Shown here in pieces: positions 26,967 to 38,074 of a DNA stretch of 64,000 bases. A program made the translations under genes and the position numbers. The notes below the pieces were generated by a model, which saw only the letters and a program-made list of their open reading frames with translations, was not told the origin of the DNA and ran no database searches. Numbering within the stretch: position 1 is the first letter of the stretch; each line of letters opens with the position of its first letter. The DNA lies in assembly GCF_000717915.1 (NCBI RefSeq), contig NZ_JOCX01000015.1, forward strand, positions 62,001 to 126,000, in the 5' to 3' direction. The stretch comes from Streptomyces sp. NRRL S-244 (lineage in GTDB: Bacteria > Actinomycetota > Actinomycetes > Streptomycetales > Streptomycetaceae).

Positions 26967-28028
26967 TCAGCCGCGCGTCTCGGCGGCGCCGAGCTCGTAC
27001 GAGAGGTGGTGCGGGGCCAGCGCGGTCAGGAAGGCGTGCGCGTCGAAGATCTCGCCGGGCGCGGCGACGAGGCCGACCGTCTTGACCCGTCCCGTGAGGA
27101 TCCGGCTGACCGCTTCGACGACGAGCGGCGCGGTGACGGCGTAGATGTCCTGCCCGCGGGCCACGGCACGGCGCCGGGTGAAGCCCGTGCGGACGGTGAC
27201 GTCGACGAGGAAGGTCTGCGCCGACCGGCCCCGCTCGTCGACCGGCTTCGGTGCCACGGCGTCCGGGGCCAGCACGTCCTTGACCGCCTCGACCGTCATG
27301 AAGGTCCGGATGTCCGGGGCGGACAGGTGGTGTGCGATGGTCACGCTGTCCGTGGTGGTGAACTCGCCGATCACGGCCTGGTCTCCGACCGGCGCCGGGA
27401 AGGACCACCGCCCGGTGGGCGCCGCGTCGGTACGCAGCTCCAGTCGGCCGTTCGCGTAGACGAGCCGGCGGCCCTCGCGCCGGCGTCGCGAGACCTGGCT
27501 CGACCCGCGGGTCCCGGCGGTGGGCTGCCAGCTGCTGAGGGCGAACGCGATGTCGATCCCGTCGGCCGCCGGGGCGTCGCCCAGCGCGGCGGTGGCGAGC
27601 AGGTCGCCGAGGCCCCCGTAGAACGCCATCGCGGGCATGACCACGATCCCGGCGTCGCGGGCCCGGTCCGCGAAATCGGCGAAGGTGTCGGCGGCGGCCT
27701 CCACTTCGCCCGCGACGTCGAGGTAGGCGATCCGTGCGCGCAGGGCCGCCTCGATCACCGGCGCGGAGGTCTCGGCGAAGGGCCCGGCGCAGTTGATCAC
27801 GGCGGCCGCTCCGGCCAGTGCGCGGTCGAGCGCCTCCGGATCGTCGGCGGATGCCGGCCGGACGTCGAGTCCGGGGAATTCGGCGGCCAGTGCGCGGAGC
27901 TTGTCGGCGTCGCGGCCGGACAGGACCGGGGTCAGCCCCCGGTCCAGCAGTTCGGAGACGACGAAGCGTCCGGTGTGCCCGTACGCGCCGAAGACCGTTA
28001 CCGCCGCCGCCACTCGATTCGATTCCAT
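26967..28028 (-). CDS. Saccharopine dehydrogenase-like NAD(P)-binding oxidoreductase
   Basis: 353 residues. The Rossmann start is VTVFGAYGHTGRFVVSELLDRG, then SGRDADKLRALA, VINCAGPFAET and YLDVAGEVEAAA, the pattern of Sacchrp_dh_NADP proteins and mycobacterial trans-acting enoyl reductases. The lysine-pathway reading is not justified, because this subgroup rarely acts on saccharopine. It is divergent from a GlxA-family AraC regulator across 98 bp, which probably controls it, and convergent with the M1 peptidase gene (18 bp gap). Confidence 0.85.
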   Translation of the reverse strand: MESNRVAAAVTVFGAYGHTGRFVVSELLDRGLTPVLSGRDADKLRALAAEFPGLDVRPASADDPEALDRALAGAAAVINCAGPFAETSAPVIEAALRARIAYLDVAGEVEAAADTFADFADRARDAGIVVMPAMAFYGGLGDLLATAALGDAPAADGIDIAFALSSWQPTAGTRGSSQVSRRRREGRRLVYANGRLELRTDAAPTGRWSFPAPVGDQAVIGEFTTTDSVTIAHHLSAPDIRTFMTVEAVKDVLAPDAVAPKPVDERGRSAQTFLVDVTVRTGFTRRRAVARGQDIYAVTAPLVVEAVSRILTGRVKTVGLVAAPGEIFDAHAFLTALAPHHLSYELGAAETRG

Positions 28029-28126
28029 CAGGCTCCCCCGTTCGAACGATCACTTGGATGCCATCGTGCCCGCGCAGGCCGTCGGCCGGGAGTAGCGGTA
28101 ATGCCACGCCCCGTACACTTTCGGAC

Positions 28127-29074
28127 ATGAGCCTTGTCGCGCTGGCCGTCACGCCCGGGGTACCCCACTTCGAACTCGCCGCGGCCTGCGATGTGTTCGG
28201 CGTCGACCGGTCCGATCTTGCGGACCCCTGGTACGAGTTCGCCCTGTGCGGCCCGGACTCCGTGCCCGTCGGCGGCCGCTTCCGGGTCGAACCCGACGCG
28301 GGACTGGACCGGTTGGTGCACGCGGACACCGTGATCGTCCCGGCTATCGCCGACCTCGACACGGATCCGCCCGCGGAACTGGTCGCCGCGGTACGCGCGG
28401 CCCACGAGGCGGGTGCCCGGGTGGCCTCCCTGTGCACGGGGGCGTTCGTACTGGCGGCAGCGGGTCTGCTGGACGGGCGCCGGGCCACCACGCACTGGCT
28501 GCACGCCGCCGCGCTGGCCGCCAAGTACCCCCGGGTGGAGGTCGATCCGGGCGTGCTCTACGTGGACGACGGCAGTGTGCTCACCTCGGCCGGGAAGGCC
28601 GCCGCGATGGACCTGTGCCTGCACCTGGTCCGCCTCGACCACGGCTCGGCCGTCGCCAACCAGGTCGCGCGCCGCCTGGTCGTACCGCCGCACCGGGCCG
28701 GCGGCCAGGCCCAGTTCGTCGCCACTCCCGTGCCCGAACCGCGCGATCACCCCCTGGGCGCACTGTTGTCCTGGACGATGGAACGGCTCGACCGGCCGCT
28801 GACCGTGGAGGACCTGGCCCGCCGGGCGAACATGAGCTCGCGCCATCTGGCGCGGGTGTTCACCGATCTCACCGGCACCACTCCCCTGCGCTGGCTGCTG
28901 ACCCAGCGCATCCACCGCGCCCAGGAGCTCCTGGAGACCACCGACGACACCATCGGTTCGATCGCCACGGCCACCGGCATGGGTACCGACGCCACGCTGC
29001 GCCGCCATTTCAACCGTACGGTCGGCGTCCCGCCGGACGCCTACCGGCGCACGTTCCGCGCAGCCGCCCGGTAG
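28127..29074 (+). CDS. GlxA family transcriptional regulator (DJ-1/PfpI domain plus AraC HTH)
   Basis: 315 residues from the ATG at 28127 (MSLVALAV). The N-terminal DJ-1/PfpI-like domain has VASLCTGAFVLAAAGLLDGRRATTHW with the Cys of the nucleophile elbow, used here for sensing rather than catalysis. The C-terminal AraC region has DLARRANMSSRHLARVFTDLTGTTPLRWLL and SIATATGMGTDATLRRHFNRTVG. The gene diverges from the saccharopine dehydrogenase-like gene. Its last 34 bp overlap, tail to tail, the end of the epoxide hydrolase gene on the other strand. Confidence 0.92.
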   Translation: MSLVALAVTPGVPHFELAAACDVFGVDRSDLADPWYEFALCGPDSVPVGGRFRVEPDAGLDRLVHADTVIVPAIADLDTDPPAELVAAVRAAHEAGARVASLCTGAFVLAAAGLLDGRRATTHWLHAAALAAKYPRVEVDPGVLYVDDGSVLTSAGKAAAMDLCLHLVRLDHGSAVANQVARRLVVPPHRAGGQAQFVATPVPEPRDHPLGALLSWTMERLDRPLTVEDLARRANMSSRHLARVFTDLTGTTPLRWLLTQRIHRAQELLETTDDTIGSIATATGMGTDATLRRHFNRTVGVPPDAYRRTFRAAAR

Positions 29075-30228
29075 GGGCGGAAGAACGCGCGGAGTTCCTC
29101 CGCGTACAGCTCGGGTTCCTCGAAGGGTGCGAAGTGGCCGCCGCGCGGGGGCTCGGTCGCGTACACGACGTTCGCCGTGCGCTCCAGCCAGGCCCGCGGC
29201 GGGCGGACCACGTCGCCCTGGAAGATCGAGAAGCCGGACGGCACCTCGACCCGGCGGGCGTGCTGCGCGGGCGGGATCGCGGCGTTCGCGCGGTACATGC
29301 GCAGGGAGGATCCGATCGTCCCCGTGAGCCAGTAGAGCGTGACGTTCGTGAGGATCTCGTCCTTCGTGAAGCTCCGCTCGATGTCGCCGTCGCAGTCGCT
29401 CCACGCCCGGAGCTTCTCGACGATCCACGCGGCGAGTCCGGCCGGCGAATCGGTGAGCCCGAAGGCGACGGTCTGGGGTTTCGTACGCTGCATGGCGGCG
29501 TACCCGCCCTCGGTCGCGCCCCACGCCGCGGCGCCCTCCAGCCAGGCGCGCTCCTCGGGGGCGAGCTCCGCCGGGTCGCCGGTGAAGAGCGGCAGGCCCG
29601 CGTCCGTACGGTGGACGGCCACGACCCGGTCGGGGTGGTCGAGCGCGAGGTAGCGGCTGACGTGGCTGCCGACGTCCCCGCCCGCCGCGCCGAACCGCTC
29701 GTACCCGAGCACCCCCATGAGCTCGGCCCACAGCCCGGCGACGGCGATGGTGTCGAGGGGCGGGCCGGTGGGGCGCTCGGAGTACCCGTAGCCCGGCATG
29801 TCGGGGACGACCACGTCGAAGGCGTCGGCGGGATCGGCGCCGTGCGCCGCGGGGTCGGTCAGGAGCGGGACGACCTTCGAGTAGCGCCAGAACGAGTCCG
29901 GCCAGCCGTGGCCGAGGACCAGCGGCAGTACCGGCGCCCCGGCCGGTGCGACGGCGCGGGCGTGCACGTAGTGGATCCCGAGGCCGCGGAGCGGCACGCG
30001 GAAGTGGGGCAGGCGGGCGAGCGCCGCCTCCTGTGCCGGCCAGTCGAACCCGTCCGCCCAGTAGGCGACGAGCTCGCGCAGATAGGCGAGGTCGGTGCCG
30101 AGGGACCAGCCGGCGCCCTCGGGCGCGTCCGGCCACCGCGTGGCGCGCAGCCGCGCGCGCAGGTCGTCGAGCGCCGCCGGGTCGGTGTGCGGGGTGAACG
30201 GCTCGGGGCGGGGGGAGGCGTCCGGCAT
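29041..30228 (-). CDS. Epoxide hydrolase (alpha/beta hydrolase with EHN domain)
   Basis: 395 residues from the ATG at 30228; another ATG three codons upstream is possible. The N-terminal EHN domain is seen as FTPHTDPAALDDLRARLRATRWPDAPEGAGW. The core has the oxyanion motif HGWPDSFW, the nucleophile Asp in GGDVGSH and the terminal His in GGHFAPFEEPE. Family members open epoxides through an Asp ester intermediate. It lies 26 bp downstream of the second Ser/Thr kinase gene on the same strand and its end overlaps the GlxA-family gene by 34 bp. Confidence 0.9.
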   Translation of the reverse strand: MPDASPRPEPFTPHTDPAALDDLRARLRATRWPDAPEGAGWSLGTDLAYLRELVAYWADGFDWPAQEAALARLPHFRVPLRGLGIHYVHARAVAPAGAPVLPLVLGHGWPDSFWRYSKVVPLLTDPAAHGADPADAFDVVVPDMPGYGYSERPTGPPLDTIAVAGLWAELMGVLGYERFGAAGGDVGSHVSRYLALDHPDRVVAVHRTDAGLPLFTGDPAELAPEERAWLEGAAAWGATEGGYAAMQRTKPQTVAFGLTDSPAGLAAWIVEKLRAWSDCDGDIERSFTKDEILTNVTLYWLTGTIGSSLRMYRANAAIPPAQHARRVEVPSGFSIFQGDVVRPPRAWLERTANVVYATEPPRGGHFAPFEEPELYAEELRAFFRPYRAAARNVRR

Positions 30229-30254
30229 GGGGCGCATCCTAGTGCCGGCAGCGG

Positions 30255-31979
<1,725 letters not shown>

Positions 31980-32072
31980 CCCACGCCCCGTCCATAGCCG
32001 TTCGTCAACTCGCGTACCGAGCACGGCCAGCGTAGTGGTACGCACATTCGGATCGGCGCAGGACACGGAGAA

Positions 32073-32119
32073 GGCCTCGGGCGGTCCGCACGTCGTCGGC
32101 GTGCGGACCGCCCGAGGCC
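32073..32119 (-). terminator. Perfect 20-bp hairpin terminator of argG
   Basis: The arm at 32073-32092 (GGCCTCGGGCGGTCCGCACG) pairs without mismatch with 32100-32119 over a 7-nt loop. It lies 32 bp past the argG stop and is followed, in the argG direction, by TTCTC. It is the longest uninterrupted stem found in the window. Confidence 0.85.
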
Positions 32120-32150
32120 GGGGAGGGCCCACCGGTCGGTCGGTGACCGG

Positions 32151-33635
<1,485 letters not shown>

Positions 33636-33758
33636 CGCGCTCGGGTCCGGGGCCGCCGGCCGCCGATCGGCCATCCGGCCCGTGGCCCGACTCCTTCGTA
33701 CGGGTGCACTCCCCTGCTCCGTAGCTGCGCGGACCCCTGCGGCGGCCGGGCCGGAAGC

Positions 33759-34035
33759 ATGATCACCGCGATGTCTCGGGCACTCGGTCCGGCGGCCGGC
33801 CCCTACCGGCCGGGCGGTGACGGCTTCGGCGAGCTGTCGGTGCCGGACAACCTGCGCCACGCCCACGTGCTGCCGGCCGGCATCGTGGCCTGCGCGACGG
33901 CGGGAGACGTACGGGCGGCGGCCGCTGCGGCGGTGTCGGCGTCGCCGGGCTGGCCCTGGGCGGGGGTCTCGGCTTCAACGACCGCAAGTGGGGCATGGCA
34001 TGACCTGCGACCGGCTGCGGGAACGATGTCCGAGA
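33759..34035 (+). pseudogene. Decayed berberine-bridge-type FAD-linked oxidase (N-terminal remnant)
   Basis: Pieces of one FAD_binding_4 protein lie in three frames. From 33759, frame one encodes MITAMSRALGPAAGPYRPGG and then AGIVACATAGDVRAAAAAA, like the start and first FAD strand of such oxidases. From 33929 another frame encodes GVGVAGLALGGGLGFNDRK then WGMA and a stop at 34001, the hallmark second block. A third frame resumes with TCDRLRE, the next conserved step. The section between the blocks (usually about 40 residues) and all of the C-terminal half are missing. This is a deletion- and frameshift-scarred relic. The rest of the 33600-34076 gap holds only the argG promoter region. Confidence 0.7.
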
Positions 34036-34076
34036 ACCGATGGGGGCTCCGGCAGCCGACGGGTACGGTTTGGCCC

Positions 34077-34832
34077 ATGTATGTTTCCACAAGTGCCGAG
34101 GATGAGAACACCGCGCGGCCGGAGGCCATCAAGGCCGTCGCGCGCCAACTGCTCGTGAAGCTGGGGGCCGCCGGGCTGTCCTTGGAAGCCGTCGCCGAGG
34201 GCGGCGGTCTTGCCGTCGCCGACGTGGAGGGTGTCTTCCCGCACCGGGACGACCTGTTGACCGCGCTCGTGATCGACGCCTACGACGGTTCCGCCGCCGC
34301 GATGGAGAAGGCCGACCGGAGCGCCGGCGCCGCCGGTGCGCCGGCCGGGGCGCGGCTCCTCGCGGTGACGCGGGCACTGCGGGCGTGGTCCTTCGACAAC
34401 TCCGCGGAATTCACGCTGATCTACGGCTCCCCGGTGCCCGGCTACCACGCCCCGCAGGACACGGTTGCGGCCGCATCGCGCACTCCCGCGGTACTGGCCG
34501 GCATCGTGCGTTCCGCGCTGGCGGCCGGTGAACTCACCCCGCCGCGGCGGGCGGTGCCGGGGCCGCCGCTGCTCCTGCCGGAGGCCGTGCAGCTCTTCGG
34601 CGGCACGCCCGAGGCCCCGTTCTCGGACCTCGTCGAGCGCGGCATGGTGCTGTGGAGCAATCTGATCGGGCTGCTGGTGTTCCAGGTGTTCAGCCGTACG
34701 CACGACAGCGTCCGGGACGAGTCCGCGTACTTCGACTTCGCCATTGCCGTGGCGGCCGAAAGCATCGGACTGGACGTTCCCCTGGACGGAACGCAGGCCA
34801 CGAACGCGTCCGTCTCACGTAAGATCAGTTAA
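34077..34832 (+). CDS. TetR family regulator with WHG-type C-terminal domain
   Basis: 251 residues from the ATG at 34077; no ribosome binding site is visible, so a leaderless transcript is possible. The N-terminal helices AIKAVARQLLVKLGAAGLSLEAVAEGGGLAVADVEGVFPHRDDLLTALVIDAYD fit a TetR DNA-binding domain, though the recognition helix is less canonical than usual. The C-terminal part (RALRAWSFDNSAEFTLIYGSPVPGY) matches the TetR_C_13/WHG ligand domain. It stands alone after the FAD-oxidase relic, which may once have been its target. A good terminator follows. Confidence 0.85.
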   Translation: MYVSTSAEDENTARPEAIKAVARQLLVKLGAAGLSLEAVAEGGGLAVADVEGVFPHRDDLLTALVIDAYDGSAAAMEKADRSAGAAGAPAGARLLAVTRALRAWSFDNSAEFTLIYGSPVPGYHAPQDTVAAASRTPAVLAGIVRSALAAGELTPPRRAVPGPPLLLPEAVQLFGGTPEAPFSDLVERGMVLWSNLIGLLVFQVFSRTHDSVRDESAYFDFAIAVAAESIGLDVPLDGTQATNASVSRKIS

Positions 34833-34846
34833 GCGGGTCGAGAGCT

Positions 34847-34883
34847 CCCGCCCGGTCTGCCCCCCGTCAGGCCGGGCGGGTTT
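34847..34883 (+). terminator. Rho-independent terminator after the WHG-TetR gene
   Basis: CCCGCCCGG (34847-34855) pairs with 34872-34880 and is followed by TTT. It is the first element of the 308-bp gap (34833-35140); the rest holds the promoter and repeats of the XRE gene and no coding sequence. Confidence 0.7.
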
Positions 34884-35012
34884 CCCCGCCGTCGGCCCGC
34901 GCCCCGTGACTTCCCCGGTGCGTACCGGCCGGACCGGCCCCCATCCCCCGAGGGCCGGACCGAGCCGGGTCGATGCGACCGGCAACTCACTCGGCTACCC
35001 CCGTGAAGCAAA

Positions 35013-35100
35013 GTCAGCTGTCAGCTATCGACGGGGTCCACGGTGGCGGACTCAAGCCAGATTGTCAACTGACCGCTAATCTGCAAAACTGGAAATTAGC
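35013..35100 (+). promoter_or_regulatory. Repeat-rich promoter region of the XRE regulator gene
   Basis: A direct repeat GTCAGCTGTCAGCT (35013-35026) contains the near-palindrome AGCTG-T-CAGCT. A separate inverted repeat GCTAAT...ATTAGC (35075-35080 with 35095-35100) straddles the AT-rich stretch nearest the gene, 40 bp before the GTG start. This local drop in GC content marks the likely promoter and a possible autoregulatory site. Confidence 0.5.
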
Positions 35101-35140
35101 TGAGAGCAATACCGGGGAGGCGGCGGGAGGGAGATGCGCA

Positions 35141-35608
35141 GTGTCCGAGACTGACGACCGGCCCGCACTGGCAGTGCGCCTGGACGACCTCTTCAAGACG
35201 GTTCGCCCCAAGGGCAGGCGCTGGACCAATGCCGAGGTGGCCGAGGAGCTGAAGCGGGTCAACCCCGAGATCAAGGCCGGCGGCGTGTACCTGTCGCAGT
35301 TGCGGACGGGCAAGCGGTCCAACCCCTCACCGGACCTGCTGGCCGCCCTCGCCCGTTTCTTCGGCGTATCGGTCGCCTACTTCTTCGACGACGAAGCCGC
35401 CGAGTCGGCGCTCGGCGAGATCGCCGCCATCGAGGCCCTGCGGCAGGCAGGAGTGCGCTCCGTGGCGATGCGCGCGGCCGGCATGAAGAAGGAGAACCTC
35501 GAAGCCATCATGGCCATCATGGACCAGTACCGGCAGCTTCAGGGCCTTCCTCCCGTCAACGACCCCGCAGAGCCCACGGGATCCGCGGGCTCCTCGGATC
35601 CGGAGTGA
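35141..35608 (+). CDS. XRE/EspR-like helix-turn-helix transcriptional regulator
   Basis: 155 residues from the GTG at 35141, with GGAGGG ten bases upstream. The N-terminal HTH is LAVRLDDLFKTVRPKGRRWTNAEVAEELKRVNPEIKAGGVYLSQLRTGKRSNPSPDLLAALARFFGVSVAYFFDD in family layout (helix-turn-helix around residues 25-75). The C-terminal helical tail (ALRQAGVRSVAMRAAGMKKENLEAIMAIMDQYR) suits dimerisation, as in mycobacterial EspR. Such proteins bind DNA at multiple sites and can act as nucleoid-type global regulators. The upstream repeats suggest self-control. It is convergent with the epimerase gene (24 bp). Confidence 0.88.
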   Translation: MSETDDRPALAVRLDDLFKTVRPKGRRWTNAEVAEELKRVNPEIKAGGVYLSQLRTGKRSNPSPDLLAALARFFGVSVAYFFDDEAAESALGEIAAIEALRQAGVRSVAMRAAGMKKENLEAIMAIMDQYRQLQGLPPVNDPAEPTGSAGSSDPE

Positions 35609-35632
35609 GGGACCGCCCTTCCGACGCGGGCG

Positions 35633-36574
35633 TCACCCGGTGGCGGCCGATCGCCCTCGCCACCAGTCCACCGTGGCCTTGACCTGCTCGTCGACGGGAG
35701 TGGCGCGTGCGGCGAACTCGGCTTCGTACGCCGTCGAATCGACGATGAACGGGCGGTCGAACTGGTAGCGGACCTCCTTCAGTTCGCGGAGCAGCGGCGA
35801 GAAGAGCGAGGCCGCGCCCAGTACGGCGGACGGCAGCCGGCGCACTGCGACCGGTCCCGTTCCGGCTTGGGCGGCGAGCCGGTCCACCATCTCCCGGACG
35901 GACAGCGCGGGTCCCGTCGGGGCGTGCCAGGCGCGTCCCCAGGCCCGCTCCTCGCCCGCGACCCCGACCAGGGCCCGGGCCACGTCGGGGAGGTAGCTCC
36001 AGCTGTGCGGGGCGTCCGGGTCACCGAGGGTGGACACGGGCTTGCCGCGCAGCAGCGGCGGCATGACCCGCCCGGCCAGGTGCCCGCCGTCGGTCACGCC
36101 GGGCCCGAAGAAGTCCGAGGCCCGCACCTCGACCGCCCTGATGCTGCCCTCCTCGTGCAGCTTGAGCGCCGCTGCCCAACCGGCGGCGCGCACCCGGCCC
36201 TTGGTCCCGGCGGCCGCCAGGGGCAGCCCCTCGGTCAGGGGGCCGTCTACGGGTCCGTAGCCGTAGAGGTTGCCCAGCATGACCAGGACGGCTCCGCTCT
36301 CCTCCGCCGCGGCACAGACCGCCGAGACCAGCGAGGGCCAATCGCTCGCCCAGCGGTGGTAGGGCGGGGCGGCGCAGTGGTGGATCGCGGCCGCGCCCCG
36401 CGCCGCTTCGGCCAGCCGCCCGCCGTCCGTGGCGTCCAGCGCGACGTGCTCGATGCCGGGCTCCGCGCCACGGCCCGACCTGGTCACGACCCGTACCGAA
36501 TGCCCCTCCTCCGCCAGGAGTCGAGCGGTGGCGGCCCCTGCGGGCCCGAATCCGATGACGACATGAAGACTCAC
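35633..36574 (-). CDS. NAD-dependent epimerase/dehydratase family protein
   Basis: 313 residues. The Rossmann motif VIGFGPAGAATARLLAEEGHSVRVVTRSG opens the protein, with a GxGxxG variant, then VALDATDGGRLAE and LGNLYGYGPVDGPLTE, where the extended-SDR Tyr lies in NLYGYG. The lysine normally four residues after the Tyr is not obvious, so catalysis may differ. A TetR gene is divergent 62 bp away with a large palindrome between them, indicating paired control. The substrate is unknown. Confidence 0.87.
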   Translation of the reverse strand: MSLHVVIGFGPAGAATARLLAEEGHSVRVVTRSGRGAEPGIEHVALDATDGGRLAEAARGAAAIHHCAAPPYHRWASDWPSLVSAVCAAAEESGAVLVMLGNLYGYGPVDGPLTEGLPLAAAGTKGRVRAAGWAAALKLHEEGSIRAVEVRASDFFGPGVTDGGHLAGRVMPPLLRGKPVSTLGDPDAPHSWSYLPDVARALVGVAGEERAWGRAWHAPTGPALSVREMVDRLAAQAGTGPVAVRRLPSAVLGAASLFSPLLRELKEVRYQFDRPFIVDSTAYEAEFAARATPVDEQVKATVDWWRGRSAATG

Positions 36575-36596
36575 AAGCGCACACTAGCGCGACGAC

Positions 36597-36635
36597 CGGA
36601 CATGATACGGATGAGCCATCCAGTTACCATGTCCG
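36597..36635. promoter_or_regulatory. Nested palindromes, candidate TetR operator
   Basis: CGGACATG (36597-36604) and its exact complement CATGTCCG (36628-36635) enclose a second, inner inverted repeat GGATG-AGC-CATCC (36610-36622). Together they occupy most of the 62-bp gap between the divergent epimerase and TetR genes, and the right arm touches the TetR start codon, so binding would block both genes. Confidence 0.65.
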
Positions 36636-36636
36636 C

Positions 36637-37221
36637 ATGACGACGACGCCACTGCGCAAGGACGCGGCCCGCAACTGGGACCGGATCATCGCCGTCGCCC
36701 GGGCCCTGGTCGACCAGGGCTCGCCGCTGCAGCTCAACGACGTCGCCCGCCGCGCCGGACTCGGCGTCGGCACCGTCTACCGGCACTTCGCGACGCCCGA
36801 GGCACTGCTGGAGACCGTCGCCACCCCCTGCCTGGAGGCCCTGACCGCCCACGGCGAGCAGGCACTGTCCGACCCCGACCCCTGGCACGCGCTGGAGGGC
36901 TTCCTGACCCGAACCCTCGAAGCGCAGGTCACCGACGCCTCCCTGGCCCCGGTCACGGCCGCACCCGAAGACGCCCTGCCGCGCACCACGGAACTCAAGT
37001 CGGCGCTGTGGTCGACCGGCCGGGTACTGCTCGGCCGGGCCCGCGAGGCGGGAGTCGTCCGCCCCGACCTGGCCTCGGGCGATCTCGTCCCGCTCATGTG
37101 CGGCATCTCCTACGCCGTGGACGTCCACGGCGGCGACCCCGCCGACCGCGTCGACACCGCCCACCGCTACCTGGCCACCCTGCTCGGAGGCCTGCGCGCC
37201 GCCACACCCCCGAGCGCGTGA
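36637..37221 (+). CDS. TetR/AcrR family transcriptional regulator
   Basis: 194 residues from the ATG at 36637. The HTH reads RIIAVARALVDQGSPLQLNDVARRAGLGVGTVYRHFATPEALLETV, canonical for TetR proteins. The C-terminal domain (WHALEGFLTRTLEAQVTDASL) belongs to the SBTR-like group common beside NmrA or epimerase-like genes. It is divergent from the epimerase gene, with nested palindromes in between. Almost no untranslated leader fits between the palindrome and the start, suggesting tight autoregulation. Confidence 0.92.
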   Translation: MTTTPLRKDAARNWDRIIAVARALVDQGSPLQLNDVARRAGLGVGTVYRHFATPEALLETVATPCLEALTAHGEQALSDPDPWHALEGFLTRTLEAQVTDASLAPVTAAPEDALPRTTELKSALWSTGRVLLGRAREAGVVRPDLASGDLVPLMCGISYAVDVHGGDPADRVDTAHRYLATLLGGLRAATPPSA

Positions 37222-37267
37222 TCACCTGAGCTCGCCGGTTTCGCGGGGCAGGGCCACGCCGCTTCTC

Positions 37268-38074
37268 TCATGCCTCGCCGGGGAGACCGGGGAGCCTGAC
37301 GTCCTTCGCCTCGCCGTGCACCGTGACGGCGCCGGAGTCGACGGAGATCCCGGACGGGACGAGGCCGAGCGGCAGGGCCGGTATTTTGCGTTCCGCCGCC
37401 TTGAGCGCCGCCACGATCTGCGGATTGGCCGGGTCGAGGGGACGCCCGGCCAAGGACGCCGCCGTCGGTTCGAGCGTGACGGTGTCACCGGTGAGCGTGA
37501 GCGCGGCGGTCACGACCAGCGGTACCCCCATGACGGACCGGGTGATCTCCAGCCGCCCGTCGTGCCCGCTCAGCCTGACGCCGGGACCGCGCTTGGCGCC
37601 GAGTGCGTCGAGGGGGACCTTGAACTCCGCCCGCGCCCCGGCCGCCGAGTAGCCTCCCGCCGTTGCGGACACGTCGTGCAGGTCGACGGAGGCGGTGACG
37701 GGCAGCCCGTCCTCCGTCCGCGCCCGGCCGTCGACCTCCACCTCCGGGTAGGTTCCCGACGCCGCGTTCCACAGGAACGGGAAGCCTCCGATCGAGACGC
37801 TCGGCGCCGCCACCAGGGCGCTCTGCCGCGCCGCGATCCGGTCGGCCATCCGGCCCTCGGCGACACCGGCGGCGACGCGGTCGGCGAGTACGAGGCCGGC
37901 GAGCAGCGCGCATGCGCCGGCCAGCGCCCACCGCCGGGCACGGCGCGGGCGGCCCGGGCGACCTAGACGGCCCGGGCGGCGCGCGGCAGTGCCGCGTACG
38001 GCAGTGCCGGGGGCAGCAGTCCCCCGTACGACGGCCTGTGCGCGGGCGTCGGCTCGGGCGGTGCGGTGATTCAT
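37268..38074 (-). CDS. DUF2993 (LmeA-like) membrane-anchored protein
   Basis: 268 residues from the ATG at 38074, overlapping the MMPL stop by four bases (ATGA). A long basic Arg/Gly-rich N-terminus (residues 1-48) precedes one membrane segment (ALAGACALLAGLVLADRVAAG). The outer part has VSIGGFPFLWNAASGTYPEVEVDGRA, the signature of DUF2993 proteins such as mycobacterial LmeA, which act on or bind envelope glycolipids. Translational coupling to an MMPL lipid transporter supports a shared envelope-lipid role. The exact ligand is unknown. Confidence 0.85.
   Translation of the reverse strand: MNHRTARADARAQAVVRGTAAPGTAVRGTAARRPGRLGRPGRPRRARRWALAGACALLAGLVLADRVAAGVAEGRMADRIAARQSALVAAPSVSIGGFPFLWNAASGTYPEVEVDGRARTEDGLPVTASVDLHDVSATAGGYSAAGARAEFKVPLDALGAKRGPGVRLSGHDGRLEITRSVMGVPLVVTAALTLTGDTVTLEPTAASLAGRPLDPANPQIVAALKAAERKIPALPLGLVPSGISVDSGAVTVHGEAKDVRLPGLPGEA

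Noticed and set aside
26967..28028. Lysine-pathway enzyme supplying the nearby Pls-type synthetase
   Set aside because: The saccharopine-dehydrogenase label is only fold-level; motifs fit trans-acting enoyl reductase-like proteins, the gene is on the opposite strand and has its own regulator.
28039..28048. CGTTCGAACG palindrome as operator between GlxA-family and oxidoreductase genes
   Set aside because: Ten bases only, without flanking symmetry; such short palindromes occur by chance in GC-rich DNA.
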